From Heligmosomoides polygyrus polygyrus (taxonomy: Eukaryota > Nematoda > Chromadorea > Rhabditida > Heligmosomidae), in contig OX377202.1 in NCBI GenBank assembly GCA_947396885.1, positions 22,816,001-22,880,000 on the forward strand: a DNA stretch of 64,000 nucleotides. The letters are read 5' to 3'. Both the position numbers and the translations under genes were made by a program. How positions within the stretch are numbered: the first letter of the stretch is position 1; each line of letters starts with the position of its first letter. The notes beneath the pieces were generated by a model, which made no database searches, was not told the DNA's origin, and saw only the letters and a list, made by a program, of their open reading frames with translations. This document shows positions 9,393 through 22,266 of the stretch, piece by piece.

Positions 9393-12300
9393 TCAGGACA
9401 ACACTGAAGGCGAGAGTACCGCAGCCATCACATAGCTCTTCGAAAGCACAGAGGGTGAAAGAACAGCAGGCGAGAGAACCGAGCCACCAAGCGTCATCGG
9501 CGAGATCACGTCAGGACACAGCACCAGTGGGCTCAGAATCAAAGGCGAGAGCACGTAGGGATTGATGACGTTCGGTGAGAGAACGTACGGATTCAGAATG
9601 AATGGCGCCATCACCAGAGGGCTGAGCACGTACGGTGAGAGCAGGTAGGGAGAGACGATGAACGGTAGCGGAATGGCCGGCGACATCACCCACGGACTCA
9701 GCACGGCCGGATTCAGAATGAGCGGCGAGAAGATGTTCGGCGAGAGCACGACTGGGCCTAGTATGGATAGACCGAACACTGGGGCGAACTGGTACGGGCT
9801 GAGCACGAACGGCTGAAGCACAGAGACCTGACGTCGAGACCGTCGCTGAAATGTGTGAGGTTCTGCGAAATTTTCATGGGATACTCTTTCTGATAAGAAC
9901 TGTCTAAATGGAACACTCTTTGCATTTCATTGTGGCACTATATGGAGATGAGTCAGATTCCTTGCTCAACTTGTCTGGAAGTTTAGCTAAGATTGTGGTA
10001 GGGTTACAGCACCAATTCTCCACACCACAGTGCATGGCGCGATGAACCTTCTGTGGTGCGTACCAACTTCCACTTCAACACTTACAAGGTCCACCCCACA
10101 TAGCTTACAACTATTCTAGCACCTATGGTAGTAGTTTCTCAAGCCCTCTGCTTTTCGCCTCGCGGTGTTCTTCACTTTTCTCTTTGCCGACTGCATTCTA
10201 ACTGTCTCAGCAAAGTGCAAACGAGTTCCACTGTTGCATGCACGATATGCGCATCAGTAAAACTTTTAGCTTATCTCAATCTTCATCATATGAATCCTAC
10301 CCTTGCCCTATCTTCCTTTTTATTTCTCCTTTTTTTATTTCATGTTCTCTTTCAATAGCCAATTCATTTTGCTCCTCCTGTGAATTTCTCTTCTAATAGT
10401 GCAGTTGAAATGGCAATAAATAAATAAATAAACCTGGCGGGGTTTGACGCGGCGAGATGCCGTGAGGGGATTACTGTACGCAGTATTAAATACTTTTTTC
10501 ATCCAGGCGCTGTCTAGAGGGGCAATGTCATCAGTGTCTATCTACGTTTCGTCAGCGACAAATGATGACGCCCTAAAGCTTTCATCAAATCGAAGAAAAT
10601 AGAATTTCGTAGTACCAACCCGCAGTCGGGACGTTATGAAGTGTACCAGGCCGCTCAGCAGAGCGATGCCGGCTGAAGATGTGAAAAATGGCACATAGGG
10701 TCCCTCATCACTGCACGGAACGCGATCGCCAGAGACGTGCGGAGGTGGCGACTCTACTGCTCCATACAACCGCACGAATGGTCTTCTGGTCTGGTCGACG
10801 TCCGTCATCACAGGAGATGAGAAATGGTGTCTGTACGTCAACATTAAGACACTTGCTTGACAAGGGTAGGCGGCCCGAGCCGCAACCTAAGGCAGGCTTC
10901 TACGGCTTCCACTTTGCATTCGGTGAGATCACAAAGGCATCAAACATTACGAGCTGACAATCCTCACTACAGACAAGTGCTGTCATCAGCTGGATGACAG
11001 CACGATCCGACCCCTGCACGACAACGTTTCCCACAGATTGCAGGAATGACTCGCCGAAAAGCTACTCGATTTTGGATAGGAAGTGGTTTCCTACCAACGA
11101 TATAACCAGGCCTTGCGCCAACGTACTACTCCATCTTTTCCAGCCGCTTTGCAACGCCATGTGAGGAATATTGATGAAGATGATATTTATCACTTGTTGA
11201 GCAACTTCTGCGAGTCAACCAGTGCCAGAAGTAGTCTACACTGCTGGCATCAGACGTCTACACGAAAAGTGGAGAAAACAAGATGGTCTTTACTTCGTTC
11301 CTTAATGTGTTTTTGGTTCCGAGAAATCGGCAACATTTCATGCCACGAAAGTGGTGAAAACTTTTCCTACAACCAAATAGTTTGGTTATCGTTGTTTAGA
11401 AGTTTTCAATGCCCTTATTACAGCCTCTACCACTATGGTGTTACTCAACGGATGCATTTCAATGTCCTAGAATATAACCGAAAGCAAGGTTAGGTCATGG
11501 AGGGCTATCGCAGTTCTTCTCATCTAACCTGCTTACGGCCAGCCAGTTCGGCTACCGTCTCCCAAAGAGCGTCCTTCCTCTCAAAGTCCGACAGTCGACT
11601 GTAGTGCTCGACTTGCTCCTCTACTTCGGACACGTTTAGCCCTGAGGAATGAAGTGAGATCTACACAAGGAGATTAGCGTGAAGTGTATTCCTCACCTTG
11701 GTCCTGGTGGAGTGTTCTCATTTGGTCAACGTCCATCAAGGTATAGCCCTGTGTGTCCAGATCATCACGCTGACGACGACTGAAAGAGGCTCGAAGTCGC
11801 TCAAAGCTTTCTCCGACCTAAACTTGGTCGGCTGTTTACAATGATTATATAGGGGATTTATAATACATTATAATACATACATACATTTATTCGTACACAG
11901 AAATTGCCGAAAGCTTGTTTACGGGAGAAATGCCAACTTTCGGACGAAGGTTACATCCAGTGTTAAGGGCTTACAAAAGTTCATAATGAACAACGAGTTA
12001 CCTTTTCGCTGACGCTCATCACCTCGTTCCCAAGACCAAATGAACTTAGGTGCTCGAGTACCTGTAGAAATCAGGCCTTGGAGAATGGCTTGATAGGTGT
12101 ACGGAACAATCAGATTAGCGAGCAGCTCACTAACCTTCATAGCGTTCTCCACCGTTCCTCGAGCTCCAGAGACCTCCATGACCATTTCTAGAACTCGCTC
12201 TCGATCTTTCTCATTTAGGCCACTGTCCTCAAGCATCTGAATTACGGTTATCATTTGATCATGAGTAGGCATTAGGTTTATTACGCTCGTATAAGGCAGT

Positions 12301-13299
12301 CGATTAAAAGAAAATGAACAAACCAATCGCCACTGAAAAACTGAACAACTATGCAGAGCATTAACAAACCCTATATCACTTAAGCACTTATTCGAGCGCA
12401 TAATTTAGTAACCAGACGGAACAGGACAAATCTAGTAGGAACAGCCAACCCTATCCGACAAAAAATCGAGGATACAATAAGTATCTAAATAACCAGCGCG
12501 CCACCATCTATTAATTTATTTCTGGTTAAACGTCGTTGCAAAATGTTGTTCATTAAAGACTGACCCCTCCCTCACTAAATGTAAGAGGGCAGAGGATAAA
12601 GGACGGCGTTGCTTAATTCCTTTTAGGATGCGTCACGCATTCTACTTCTACGGGATGGTGAGGAGGCGATTTGAATGCGTACATATTTGGCCATAAAGTG
12701 ACTTGCGGTAGACAGCCTATAAACATTTCAGCGCTTTATCCTTCCCAGACACGTCTGGTACCAATTCACCGACCCCGGAGGGATGGAAGGCTGGGCAGGA
12801 AATTCGAACCAAGAACCTAGTATAGTATATACGCGACAGCAGGCACCTCCGGCACAATTCCAGGAGAAGGATAGACAACTCTAGGTAGGTGTAGCGAAAC
12901 GGTACCATGCATTATTTATTTATCTAATTATTTACTTACGACAAAAATGACCGGCCACTGTCATCAGAACATGAACCAGAACGGAACCAATAAGGCGGAA
13001 GAGAAAGCAGAAACGAAACAGAAACAACACCTGAATAACGAATTAATAGTCGGCGACATTCAGTATGTAGTAACTAACTACAGGACGAAAATCAAACCAC
13101 CAAAGCCAGTGGGTTGCAGAGCGGCATGCGGTTTTGATAAATAGTGAGGCATAACTTTTAATAAATACAGTAACGAAAAACGAAAGCGATTAGTTGGAGG
13201 TAAGATCAATAATTGCAAGTCTTGCTTATTATAATGGGAAAATGTGAAAGTTTCCTATACGTTCATTGAACAGGCTTAGTACGATTTTTATTATCAGCT

Positions 13300-13361
<62 letters not shown>

Positions 13362-16300
13362 TTCTGAGCGTTTAGTCCAGCGCAATCGCAGGGTCCGCTG
13401 TTCTTGTGATCTGTCGCCACCTCATCCTATCAAGGGCGTTATCTGCCGTGGCGCTGACTTCGCCGAGATCTCTCTTGATGACGTCCTTCCATCCTTCCTT
13501 GGGGCTCCTCTCGGACGCTTTCCGGGTGCCTCGAAATCTAGGGCCAACCTTGTGGGGAGATCCTCAGGTCTTCTGAGGACGTGTCCATACCACCTCAGGC
13601 GCTGCTCTCTCATCTTCAGCTGGATCGGGGCTGTCTTCATCACTGCCCTAACATCCTCGTTTCGCACCCTGTCCCGACGGGTCCATCCACATGCCCACCT
13701 CAGCATCCTCATCTCCGCCGCGTGCAGTTGCCGCTCCTGCGCCTTACCCAGTGCCCTGCACTCACTGCCGTAGAGGAGGGCAGGTCTCACAGCTGTTCTA
13801 TAGAGCTTGCCTTTGAGCGTCCTGGAGCATCTACGGTCGCAGAGGATCGCTGTGGACTTCCTCCACTTGAGCCAGGCTGCGTTTATCCGCCCCTGACCGC
13901 CTGGTCCACACTTCCTTCCTCGCATAAGTCACTTCCGAGGTAGCGGAATTCTTCCACCTTCTCGATCGTTTCCCCTTGGCAGTCTAGGATCGATCCAGCG
14001 CACTGCTCAGAGCTGATAAACTTTGTCTTGTTCACGTTCAGCCGTAGGCTGTTGTCTGCGAGGGCTCTCTGCCACAGTTGCACCTTCTCCTCCAGCTCTT
14101 CCTGGCTATCGGCTACTAGGGCGATGTCGTCCGCGTAGAGGATCGTTCTGAGAGGGCCTTGTTCAAGGTGGTTCACTATAGAGTCAAGCGTCAGCAGGAA
14201 GAGGAACGGGCTCAGAGCCGACCCTTGGTGTACCCCCACTGTGATGTCCACTTTCCTTGTCACCCCGTGTGGTGTTCGTATCGCCGCTTTCGAGCCCTCG
14301 TACATGTCCGTTATGACCGTGATCAGACGTTCCGGGACACCCCTGCCTCGAAGGGCATTCCAGATTACGGCCCGAGCTAGCCTGTCGTAGGCCTTCTCCA
14401 GGTCCATGAATGCCAGGTAGCAGGGTTTTCGTTTCTCCCGATAATTCTCCATCCATTATTATCAGCTAGCTGATCCAAGGAATTTCCCGGCATGTTGTGA
14501 AATGTTTCTATCTCACAGAGGATAAGATGTATTAGACTTTTTCATGCCAGGGAGCAGCGGGTATAAAAGCTAAGCCAAGGAACGGTCGAGCCAGTCGGAC
14601 AGACGATCTTCCTCTACAATATCTTCTCGATTTACCAGAAACCAGCAGTTGCCATCGTCCGTTCTACAGTCTACCTCCGTCTTTACAATAAATAGTTATA
14701 GAGATATCCTTGTGTACCAGGGATCAATATCTCAATAAGGGCAATATCACGTAGTTGCCGCAATAACTATTATACAAAAATAAATACCTGGTCATAAGAA
14801 ATAACAGCGTGGCCAGTATTCGTACTAAACGCAAACCTTCTGGCACTAAGCGGGAAATCGCTTAGTGTTAAGGGTGGATAAAGGGTCAGGTTTATCCTTC
14901 ACGCATAGCTTCCACTTGCCGAGGAGACAGAGTTGAAGAGGTGTTTGGTCCGGTAGAAAGCAGCATCTGATACCTTTAAAGGTTTAGAGCGTCCGGAAGC
15001 GAGCACGAGTCAGAATCACAAGGCCGCTAAATAAACGAATCCAACTAGACTATATTCTTATTCTATTACTACTAGTATTATAGATCAGCCTTATAAACCC
15101 AGATGGAGAAAGAATTCTCGACCTGGCTATCGCCCACGACTAGGCTGTCTGTAGCACCTTCTTCGCGAAGAGGGAGAGACAGAAGGTTACCTATGCTAGC
15201 GGAGGAAGAAGGACGGAAGTCGCGTACATCGTGGTTCCAAGGCCTGTTCTGAAAACAGTCCGGGATGTGAAGGTCATTCGGCGAGAAGACGCGGCATCAC
15301 AGCATAGACCTTTGGGGAAGAGGTGTAGGCTGCGGTGAAGAAGAAGGAGGCCTACAAGCTGTAGCAGAAGACGAGGGCACCCGAGGATCTTACAGCCTAC
15401 AGGAAGCTGAAGAAGCAGGCAAAAACAGCTGTAGCCATCCGCCTGGCTAAGGCGCGTCATAGAGCTATCCTCGACGTTCGCGTAGTGAAGACTCTGAAGC
15501 GTGCTGACGGTAGGGTACTACGGAAGCCGGTCGAGGTCGGAGAGAGATGGGAGGAATACTTCAAGATGCTCCTGAACGAGGAGTTCCCTCGTCGGGAGGC
15601 ACAGGAAGAACAACCAACGGAAGGACCCATCCCACCCTGGACGCAAGAAGAGGTTCGCAATGCCATAAGAAAGATAAAACTCGGAAGGGCAGTTGGCCCT
15701 AACAGAGTGCCAGTAGAGGCTTGGAAGGTGTTCGTGGACCGTGGAATCAACCAGCTGACGCAGTTCCTCAACAGAGTCACGAAAGAGGGTAAGATGCCGG
15801 ATGACTGGAGCAACAGCTCCATAGTCCTCATCTTCAAGCAGAAGGGAGACGCTTCCGAATAATCCAACTACCGAGGTATGAAACTGATCTCACACACGAT
15901 CAAGATCTACGCACGACTGGTCGACTCGAGGCTGAGGGAGAGTGGCCCCATCTTCGAGGTGCAGTGGGGCTTCATGCCCAAGAGGTCCACCATCTTCATC
16001 GCCATCTTCATCGCTCGTCAGATGGTGGAGAATTATCGGGAGAAACGAAAGCCCTGTTATCTGGCATTTCTGGACTTGGAGAAGGCCTACGACAGGTTAC
16101 CCCGGGCCGTACTCTAGAAAGCCCTTCGACGGAGGGGTGCCCGGAACGTTTGATCACGGTCGTAAGGGACGTGTACGAAGCCTCGAAAGCGGCCATACGA
16201 GCTCCAAGCGGGGTCACAGGGAAAGGAGACATCACAGTGATGGTACCCCAAGGGTCAGCTCTAAGTCCTTATCTTCCTGCTGACGCTTGACTCTATAGTG

Positions 16301-19300
16301 AACCACCTTGAGGAAGGCCCTCTCAGGAGGATCCTCTACGCGAACGACAACGACCCTAGTACCCGATATCTAAGAGGAGCTGGATAAGAAGGTGCAACTG
16401 TGGCAGACAGCCCTCGCAGACAACGACTTATGGCTAAACATGAAGAAGACGAAGTTCATTAGCTATGAGCAATGCGCTGGATCGATTACTGCCAAGGGGA
16501 GGCGATCGAGAAGGCGAAAAAATTCCGCAACCTCGGAAGTGAACCTATCCGAAGAAGGAAGTGTGGATCAGGCGGTCAGGGGACGGATTAACGCAGCCTG
16601 GCTCAAGTCGAGGAAGTCCACCGGGATCCTCTGCGACCGTAGATGCTCCAGGACGGTCTAAGGCAAGCTATATAAAACAGTTGTGAGACCTGCCTTCCTC
16701 TACGGCAGTGAGTGCTTGGCTCTGGGTAAGGCGCAGGAGCGGCAACTGCACGCGGTGGAGGTGAGGATGCTGAGGTGGGCATGTTGGTGGACCCGTCGGG
16801 ACAGGGTGCGAAACGAGGATGTTAGTGCAGTGATGAAGACAGCCCCGATCCCGCTGAAGATGAGAGAGCAGCGCCTGAGGTGGTATGGACACGTCCACAG
16901 AAGACCAGAGAATCACCACACAAGGTTGGCCCTAGATTTCGAGGCACCCGGAAAGCGTTCAAGAGGAGCCCTAAGGAAAAGGTGGAAGGACGTCAACAAG
17001 AGAGATCCCGCCGAAATCGGCGCCACGGCAGACGACGCCCTTGATAGCAAGAGGTGGCGACAGATCACAAGAACAGCGGACCCACTGCGTGGGACTAAAC
17101 GCTCAGGAGAATAGCATTATTATAGTATTATAAATCCGACTCTAGACAATTATCAATCGTTTAGATGACTTTCTGAGAGATCCCTCCTCAAGTACTGATG
17201 ATGTTTCTGTTTGTGTTTTTGTTCCGATTGTTTGTGTGCCTTTCGCTTAATTGAACGATAGTACCACTTCAATGTACACTGCTTTGATTTCTGTCGCTGT
17301 CTACTTGTTCAATTGGGTGGCGATCCTATGTTTTTGTCTTATCTCACATCCATCTTAAACGGTCGTAAAAAACTATCACAATCACTATTACTAACTAGAT
17401 TCTTGTGCGGTTCTTAAATGGCCGTAATAAGCTATAATATTACTAGTATTACTACTAATACTAACTAAATTTTTGCCCAGTTTAGAGGCATTAATCAAAA
17501 AACAATGCTAAAGAAAGAACTTTGAGATTGTTCGATAGGCATCATTCAAGGGCTCACCGCTTGACATGCCGTTTTGTTTACAGCAACTGCACATAACCAT
17601 GAGATGAGCCTTAAACCACTTCACCTTGGGTATGGGTAAAATCTGCTCCTCCGCATCGTCCTTGTAGAAGGGGAAGAGTGCTGGTGAGAGAAAGCCGCGT
17701 GTGGCAGCTTTGTCCGGCATAAGGGGTGCCAAACGTGGGCTGAGAATTCGAGCATTGCCAACGCCACTGAACGACTTCACAACGCCAACGATGTTCTTCA
17801 GGAATGGAGGGATGAAGGGCTGCAATACTGAAGAATGAGTGGGATTTACTGGGCCCATACATACATACACGCCTAATTGTTTGTTAAAGACTCCTGCTCG
17901 AACCTCACTTTTCTCGTGTAAATGTTCGCTCCCGTCGTTGATGACCATGTCGTAGATCCTGCGGTCGTACACCTCTCGACCAGGCAGATCCTCGTTCTCT
18001 TCGAGCTTTTCCTTGAGTTCCACCATCTTCTTATACGTAACCGACCATCGTGTAGTCACATCAGACAGCGGCGTTTTGGAGAACAGTGAAACGAAGAGTT
18101 TCGCCAGCCGATGAGTTGCGCTGTGGCTGGAGGGTTCCAGTAGTGACGGAACTGTTCGCTGCTGGTTCACCTAAACTTAAGCTGTCATAAAATACTCATT
18201 TGTGGAGCAGAAATATGCCCATACTTTGAAAAACTCGTCGTCCGACTTGAGTACCGCGGAAACAACCAGTCGATGAGGGCTTCTTTTAATTCGTCTGTCG
18301 TCTTTTATCTGCTTCTGCATTGCCCTTCGATGATCGCTGCTCAGTCGACGAAAGTCCAATCTTTTAGCACAGCTCAACCAGAGCCTTCTCCACTTTTTTC
18401 TCTTAACTAGAAACGCAGCAGAGGATAAGCTGAAATTATTTGTCAATTAATTATTTATGTATTGATATTAGTTCCATTTCTTTATGCTTAATGAACTCCA
18501 AAAGATCGCATCGCTCTGGAAAATACTGCAGTGTGATCTATACGCTCTTTGGTATGTGTCATGATTGCCTTCACTCGCCTCGGATTTCTCTCTGACTCTC
18601 TGGCTGATGTGAGGCACTGGGCTGCTTTTGTGACGTCTTTCGAGCTTCGTATTCGCTTCAGACACGACTTCAGCTTTGCGACACATTCTGATGAAGATAT
18701 TTTTAGAGAGTTAAGCAGGAAAATGTAATTGAAGTGATACTGCAAAGCAACGTTTAAATGAAGCGTCTAGCCTTCTGTTTACTGTCCCGGTTGGTTCCAA
18801 ACGGAGGAGTACGATAAACGAATATCCACGGCTTTACCACTGGAAAGCTTCCATATTCCTTGACCATCACTTTGCATACAACACTCAAAGTTGGGAAATG
18901 AAACCGTAGGCCGTGGTTGTGCACTCACAGGTAGTCGGCTGTCATGTGCACTTCAAGCTGCTTGGATAGGATTTCTCGCACTGACAAGCCAAGCCTTCCA
19001 TCCCTCTGGAGACCGTGACTTGTTACCAGACTTGCCTAACCAGGGGCTAGGTTCATCAATCGCCTACCCACTTCTAACGGTGAAAATGTAATATCAGGGG
19101 GTTTGGCGGTATTTTCGGCGTTAGAGGGCGGTGAGTCGTTGATGAATCTGACTCCAGGAGACAGGCAAGGAGGGCAAAGGAGCCACTGCAGGTCATTGTA
19201 TAGCCCAAACACGCATTCAAATTGCGTTCACACTATCTCGTAGAAGTAAAATGCGTGGCCATCCCACAGATGGATAAACTAAGGCCGACCTATATCCTAC

Positions 19301-20128
19301 CCTATACCTGGAACAGTCGGAAGTCGCGTGCATTCCGATAGGTTCTTGGTTCGGGCCTCATTTAAGGCAACTAAGCCTTCCTCTCCTTCAGGAGGCGGTG
19401 AATTGGTACCGAGCTTGTCCGAATAGGGTAAAGCACTGACTTGTTCAATGACGGGCCACCACAATTCATTCCGTCGTCCAAACGCGCATTGAAATTGCCT
19501 TCACTACATTGCTTAGAACCAAAATGCATGGTGCATCCCACAAGCGATTGTCTAACTTAAATTCTTGTCCTTTGCCCCTTCCCGCTTACGCTGCTACGCT
19601 AACACAAGCGTGATTAAGGCGTCTGTATTGTGAAAAAGAAACTCATCCACAGTGGCCGTTTGGTATGAAGATACATACAGATGAAATTGCTGGGGAGTGT
19701 AAGCCGTATGCTTTGAGTGAACGCTACATCTGGCAAGTCAGAAGTTTTGCGTTTCTCTTCTTTGAAGAAGACTTCTAGACGCCTTCATCGCAAGGGTTCA
19801 ACAAATCCTGCATTTGTTTGTTTTGTTTTGTTTGTATATTTCTGCTACAACGTGGATGAAATTTCATGTAGGCGTACCTGCACAATGTTTATTCAAATAT
19901 AGAAAAGGATAAGTAATATAAAAAAGCACTTCAAAATTACAAAACTTCTAGAATAACGAACTCACCACAACTGGCTGTAGCTAATAATTCCTTAGCCATT
20001 TGAGCTAGTAATGCCTTGATCGAGAAGAAATACCAGTTTCTGTGAATGTTTTGAACCTTGTCAAAGTCCTTCTGGCTCAGTAATAGGTCGCTCAGATTCT
20101 TCACCTCTTCCTTGCCGAGTACTATCAC
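9393..20128 (-). CDS. MLT-10-like moulting-cycle family gene A
   Basis: Ten exons join in one frame (589 codons plus stop, 5' end missing): 20128-19966, 18687-18597, 18429-18225, 18170-17904, 17819-17625, 12236-12135, 12061-12002, 11817-11697, 11641-11529 and 9845-9393. Landmarks in order: NIHRNWYFFSIKALLAQMAKELL, RIKRSPHRLVVS, NARILSPRLAPLMPD with FPFYKDDAEEQILP, GLNEKDRERVLEMVMEVSGAR, FERLRASF, DALWETVAELAG, and a final exon of P-x-[VIL]-[VIL]-[SN] pentapeptides ending in LSPSVLS-stop. This layout is the nematode Moulting_cycle (MLT-10/MLTN) family; MLT-10 in C. elegans is needed for moulting, probably as a secreted cuticle-related protein. The donor of the second exon is the least certain. 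Introns hold two RTE copies, SINEs and a mariner relic. No signal-peptide exon was found. Confidence 0.85.
10120..10435 (+). repeat. possible 3' end of a CR1-like retroelement
   Basis: A short open stretch (10125-10358) is followed by an (AATA)n run at 10421-10434, which is how the better CR1-like fragment at 42030-42731 also ends. There is no recognisable RT motif here, so the call rests on the tail alone. Confidence 0.25.
10780..11330 (+). pseudogene. degenerate mariner transposase
   Basis: Translation across several frameshifts gives mariner landmarks in order: ITGDEKWCLYVN near 10800, DHKGIKHYELTILTT near 10930, LHDN near 11010, LLDFG then EVVSYQRYN near 11070, and a C-terminal DEDDIYHLLSNF near 11180. 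At least three frame changes and several stops show it is dead. No terminal repeats were identified. It lies in the last intron of gene A. Confidence 0.7.
12594..12852 (-). repeat. tRNA-derived SINE, copy 4
   Basis: The tail GGATAAAGGACGGCG lies at the low-coordinate side, the body includes CACCGACCCCGGAGGGATGG, and the head reads on the minus strand with B-box-like GGTTCGAATTTCC near 12800. It sits just upstream of gene A exon 12236-12135. Confidence 0.75.
13304..14455 (-). mobile_element. 5'-truncated RTE-type retrotransposon (family 2)
   Basis: Coding sequence for the RT core: NYREKRKPCYLAFMDLEKAYDRL, then VHQGSALSPFLF, then the catalytic YADD in ILYADDIALVAD, then LRWYGHVLRRPEDLP near the end. 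There is one frameshift near 13890. The element ends in a (GA)n tract on its own strand (CT run 13302-13357). The same 16-bp sequence, TTATTATCAGCTAGCT, lies at 13288-13303 and 14456-14471, a target-site duplication proving a 5'-truncated insertion. It lies in the large intron of gene A. Confidence 0.88.
15087..17122 (+). pseudogene. 5'-truncated, degenerate RTE-type retrotransposon (family 2)
   Basis: Same family as 13304-14455 but in the other orientation and longer, starting in the C-terminal part of the endonuclease (ILDLAIAHD, KVTYASGGRRTEV) and running through the RT to the LRWYGHVHRRPEN tail. Broken by in-frame stops near 15860, 16115 and 16660, and by frameshifts near 16270 and 16370; the RT catalytic motif is altered (YANDND). 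A probable 14-bp target duplication (TAGTATTATA, one later mismatch) lies at 15073-15086 and 17123-17136. Confidence 0.85.
18915..19310 (+). repeat. tRNA-derived SINE, copy 5, interrupted by a small MITE
   Basis: A diverged SINE on the plus strand (body CAAGCCTTCCATCCCTC at about 18990; tail part CGTAGAAGTAAAATGCGTGG at about 19230). The body is split by an insertion at about 19045-19150 that starts AGGTTCATCAATCG and ends with the reverse complement type GTTGATGAATCT. That insertion matches the MITE at 61776-61928. Confidence 0.6.
19308..19580 (+). repeat. tRNA-derived SINE, copy 6
   Basis: Head with AGGTTCTTGGTTCGGGCC, body with GGCGGTGAATTGGTACC, and a tail TTGTCCTTTGCCCCTT in which the TTTATCC motif has decayed. 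It follows copy 5 head to tail. Confidence 0.65.
19581..19965. other. intron sequence of gene A, no feature seen
   Basis: Apart from the intron start just after the exon ending at 19966, I see no coding or repeat structure here. Confidence 0.4.
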
Positions 20129-20249
20129 CTTAATCAGGAATATCAGTTGATTTTCCTCTTTTTCAGCATAAATTGCTCTATCTCGTTCACAGCAGAGGAG
20201 TACATCGCACTGCTAACAAAGCGAATAGGTCGATGAAGTATATGCCATT

Positions 20250-21470
20250 TTCACGTCGAATTAGACACTTTCCAAATTAATTAGGACACTGTTCTAAGCT
20301 AGCATTAAAAATTTTGAGATTAAAGCTCGATCAAATCGAATGACCTTCAGGCTGGTTAAACTACAAACTCAATAAGATGGCTACCACGCATATGCTTTGG
20401 CCAATTGCCGAAAAAGCCGCTTTGGAGCGTTACAAAGCGGCTTTTTTAAATACCTTTTTAAAAAATCAAGTACTTGTAAAAATAAGCATATATTCCTGCT
20501 CATCAGCTCAAGCTCTATCTTTCGACTAATAAATCTCAGTAGTTTGGAGTTGAACAATGCATATAGGCCCGACACAATCAATCGACTGGGCGAGACGACC
20601 TGTAGAGCAAGCAACAGTTTGTAGAATGACCGTTTGAGGAGATTTATCGGAAATTCCCAGCTGTAATAATCACAAATTGTTCTAAGACTGTCCAGCTTGC
20701 CTTTGGAGTGCGCCGTCAACAATGCGTACAGAATCGTACCTATCAATCGAGTGGGGCTACCGCTCGCAAGCGCACCCGCGGGCGAGTTTGTAGCGCAATA
20801 TCTCGTAGAATTTTTTTGTTGTTGAAGGAATTCATATTTTTGAGAGAAAAATAATAAATCGATTTTGCTTTGAAGTGCAACAAGGCAGCAGTCATGCAGT
20901 GAATTAAAACACTGGATCGTGCCATGCACATGAGGAGCTCGTCGCGACGCTTATTTGATTGATAGTGTGAATGTTGCTAGCATGAAGCGTCAAAGTCGTT
21001 GGTCGGTGTGAAACTCCATGCAAACTGAAATTTCGCTATCAATCGAATAAAAGTCGCGCAGTCTTGGACGAGGGTATGACCTAATCTATCTTTGGTACTA
21101 AAAATAGTTGCCTTTTCGCTTTTCCCAACAAACCATATTTTCCTTCAAAAGTGAAACTTTTAGAACGAACAATGTGTTTCTTTGTTGGGTAAATGTGTTT
21201 AAGCTTTAAAGAAGGTTATAATAAACTTGCCCTCCAACAAAAAATTGTTCTATCCTTTTTGGTGAGTGTCTAGTTTAATCCAAAAAGCTCATTTCAATGT
21301 AGAAGAGTTTCCTTTGACTTCAAAAGTCTAAGGCTAGTTTAGAAGAGTGCTCAATGTGATGTGAATCGCAATCAGTTTGTATTTGTCAAATGTCTAAATT
21401 TATTTATTTTATTTATTTATTTAAATGGATTTGAAAATTGTCCAATTTAACGTGAAAACGGTAGACAAGG
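20250..21470. repeat. AT-rich foldback family (RepA), second copy
   Basis: The left end is GTCGAATTAGACACTTTCC near 20257 and the right end ATTGTCCAATTTAACGTG near 21440, an inverted pair. The centre has GTGCCATGCACATGAGG (20920) and GCTATCAATCGAATAAAAGTC (21030), as in the 50355 copy. The 182-codon minus-strand ORF inside (20929-20381) lies wholly in the repeat and resembles no known protein. Confidence 0.6.
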
Positions 21471-22143
21471 TCTTGGATTAATCTTTGATTTGTGGACCCA
21501 GCATCGACCAAGTTCATACTGATGCTGTGGCCTTCAGTCCTCAAGCGGCTATAAGAAGTGGCTAGAAGTTTCTTACCGTATTTTGCAGAAGCAGAGCGAG
21601 CAGTAGAAGAGCCGTCACCAAGCTCCGCAATCGTTCGTTTGGGAGACGCATAGGTATAAGTGCCAGTTGACGTCAGTTGAAAGTGAAGCCGCCGAAGATC
21701 GATTCCTTGGAGAGCGAACGACGATCACTTTCAACACGCGAAACTCATCCATCGAACGCCGGCAGTCGGGATTCCGACGAGTCATCCGATCACACTTCCA
21801 TCCGACCATCGCCGCTACCAGTTCTCTCTCACAGGTCACATTTATTATGGATGGCTACCTTCAATCTCCGTTATCGGTGGCTAGACGTCCTCCAGCTGTT
21901 TCACAAAAACAGCAAAATTTTTAAAGAAAGAGGTCGTCATTAGGTAATTTTGCTAGGATTTGCCAGGCATTCTTACATACGCAGCTTGGTATTTAATTTG
22001 AAAGTGTTTGAGCCTCACAATGAATCGTTGCGGTAAACCAGTCCTTGATTGGTGAGGCCCCACCGACCGCGGAGTGTTTATACAATTTTCGTTTCAGCTG
22101 GCCACTTCTTAATTTAAAATAAACATTCGTTAATTTGAATCAG
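21471..22143. other. no recognisable feature
   Basis: Between the foldback repeat and a SINE. Two overlapping short plus-strand ORFs (21667-21943) and a minus-strand one cover part of it, with no domain I can name. Confidence 0.35.
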
Positions 22144-22266
22144 ACGCTTATAGCCAGTCTGGGAGGTGCCGGCTGCTGCGTGTTCCTGATACCAGGTTAC
22201 TGCCTCGGTAGAATGCGTGGCGCATCCCCAAAAAGATTGACTTACGCCGCACATTATTCTTTATCC
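22144..22266 (+). repeat. tRNA-derived SINE, copy 7, internally deleted
   Basis: Head (GGGAGGTGCCGGCTGCTGC, CCTGATACCAGG) is joined directly to the 3' portion (GGTAGAATGCGTGGCGCATCC) and tail TTATTCTTTATCC. About 170 bp of the body is missing. Confidence 0.65.

Noticed and set aside
14480..14780. Possible solo LTR (TATAAAAG at 14560, AATAAA at 14690)
   Set aside because: No matching second LTR, no convincing TG..CA ends, and no target duplication. The same applies to 40840-41530.
20381..20929. 182-codon minus-strand ORF
   Set aside because: It lies entirely in an AT-rich foldback repeat, has no domain, and is not kept open in the other copies.
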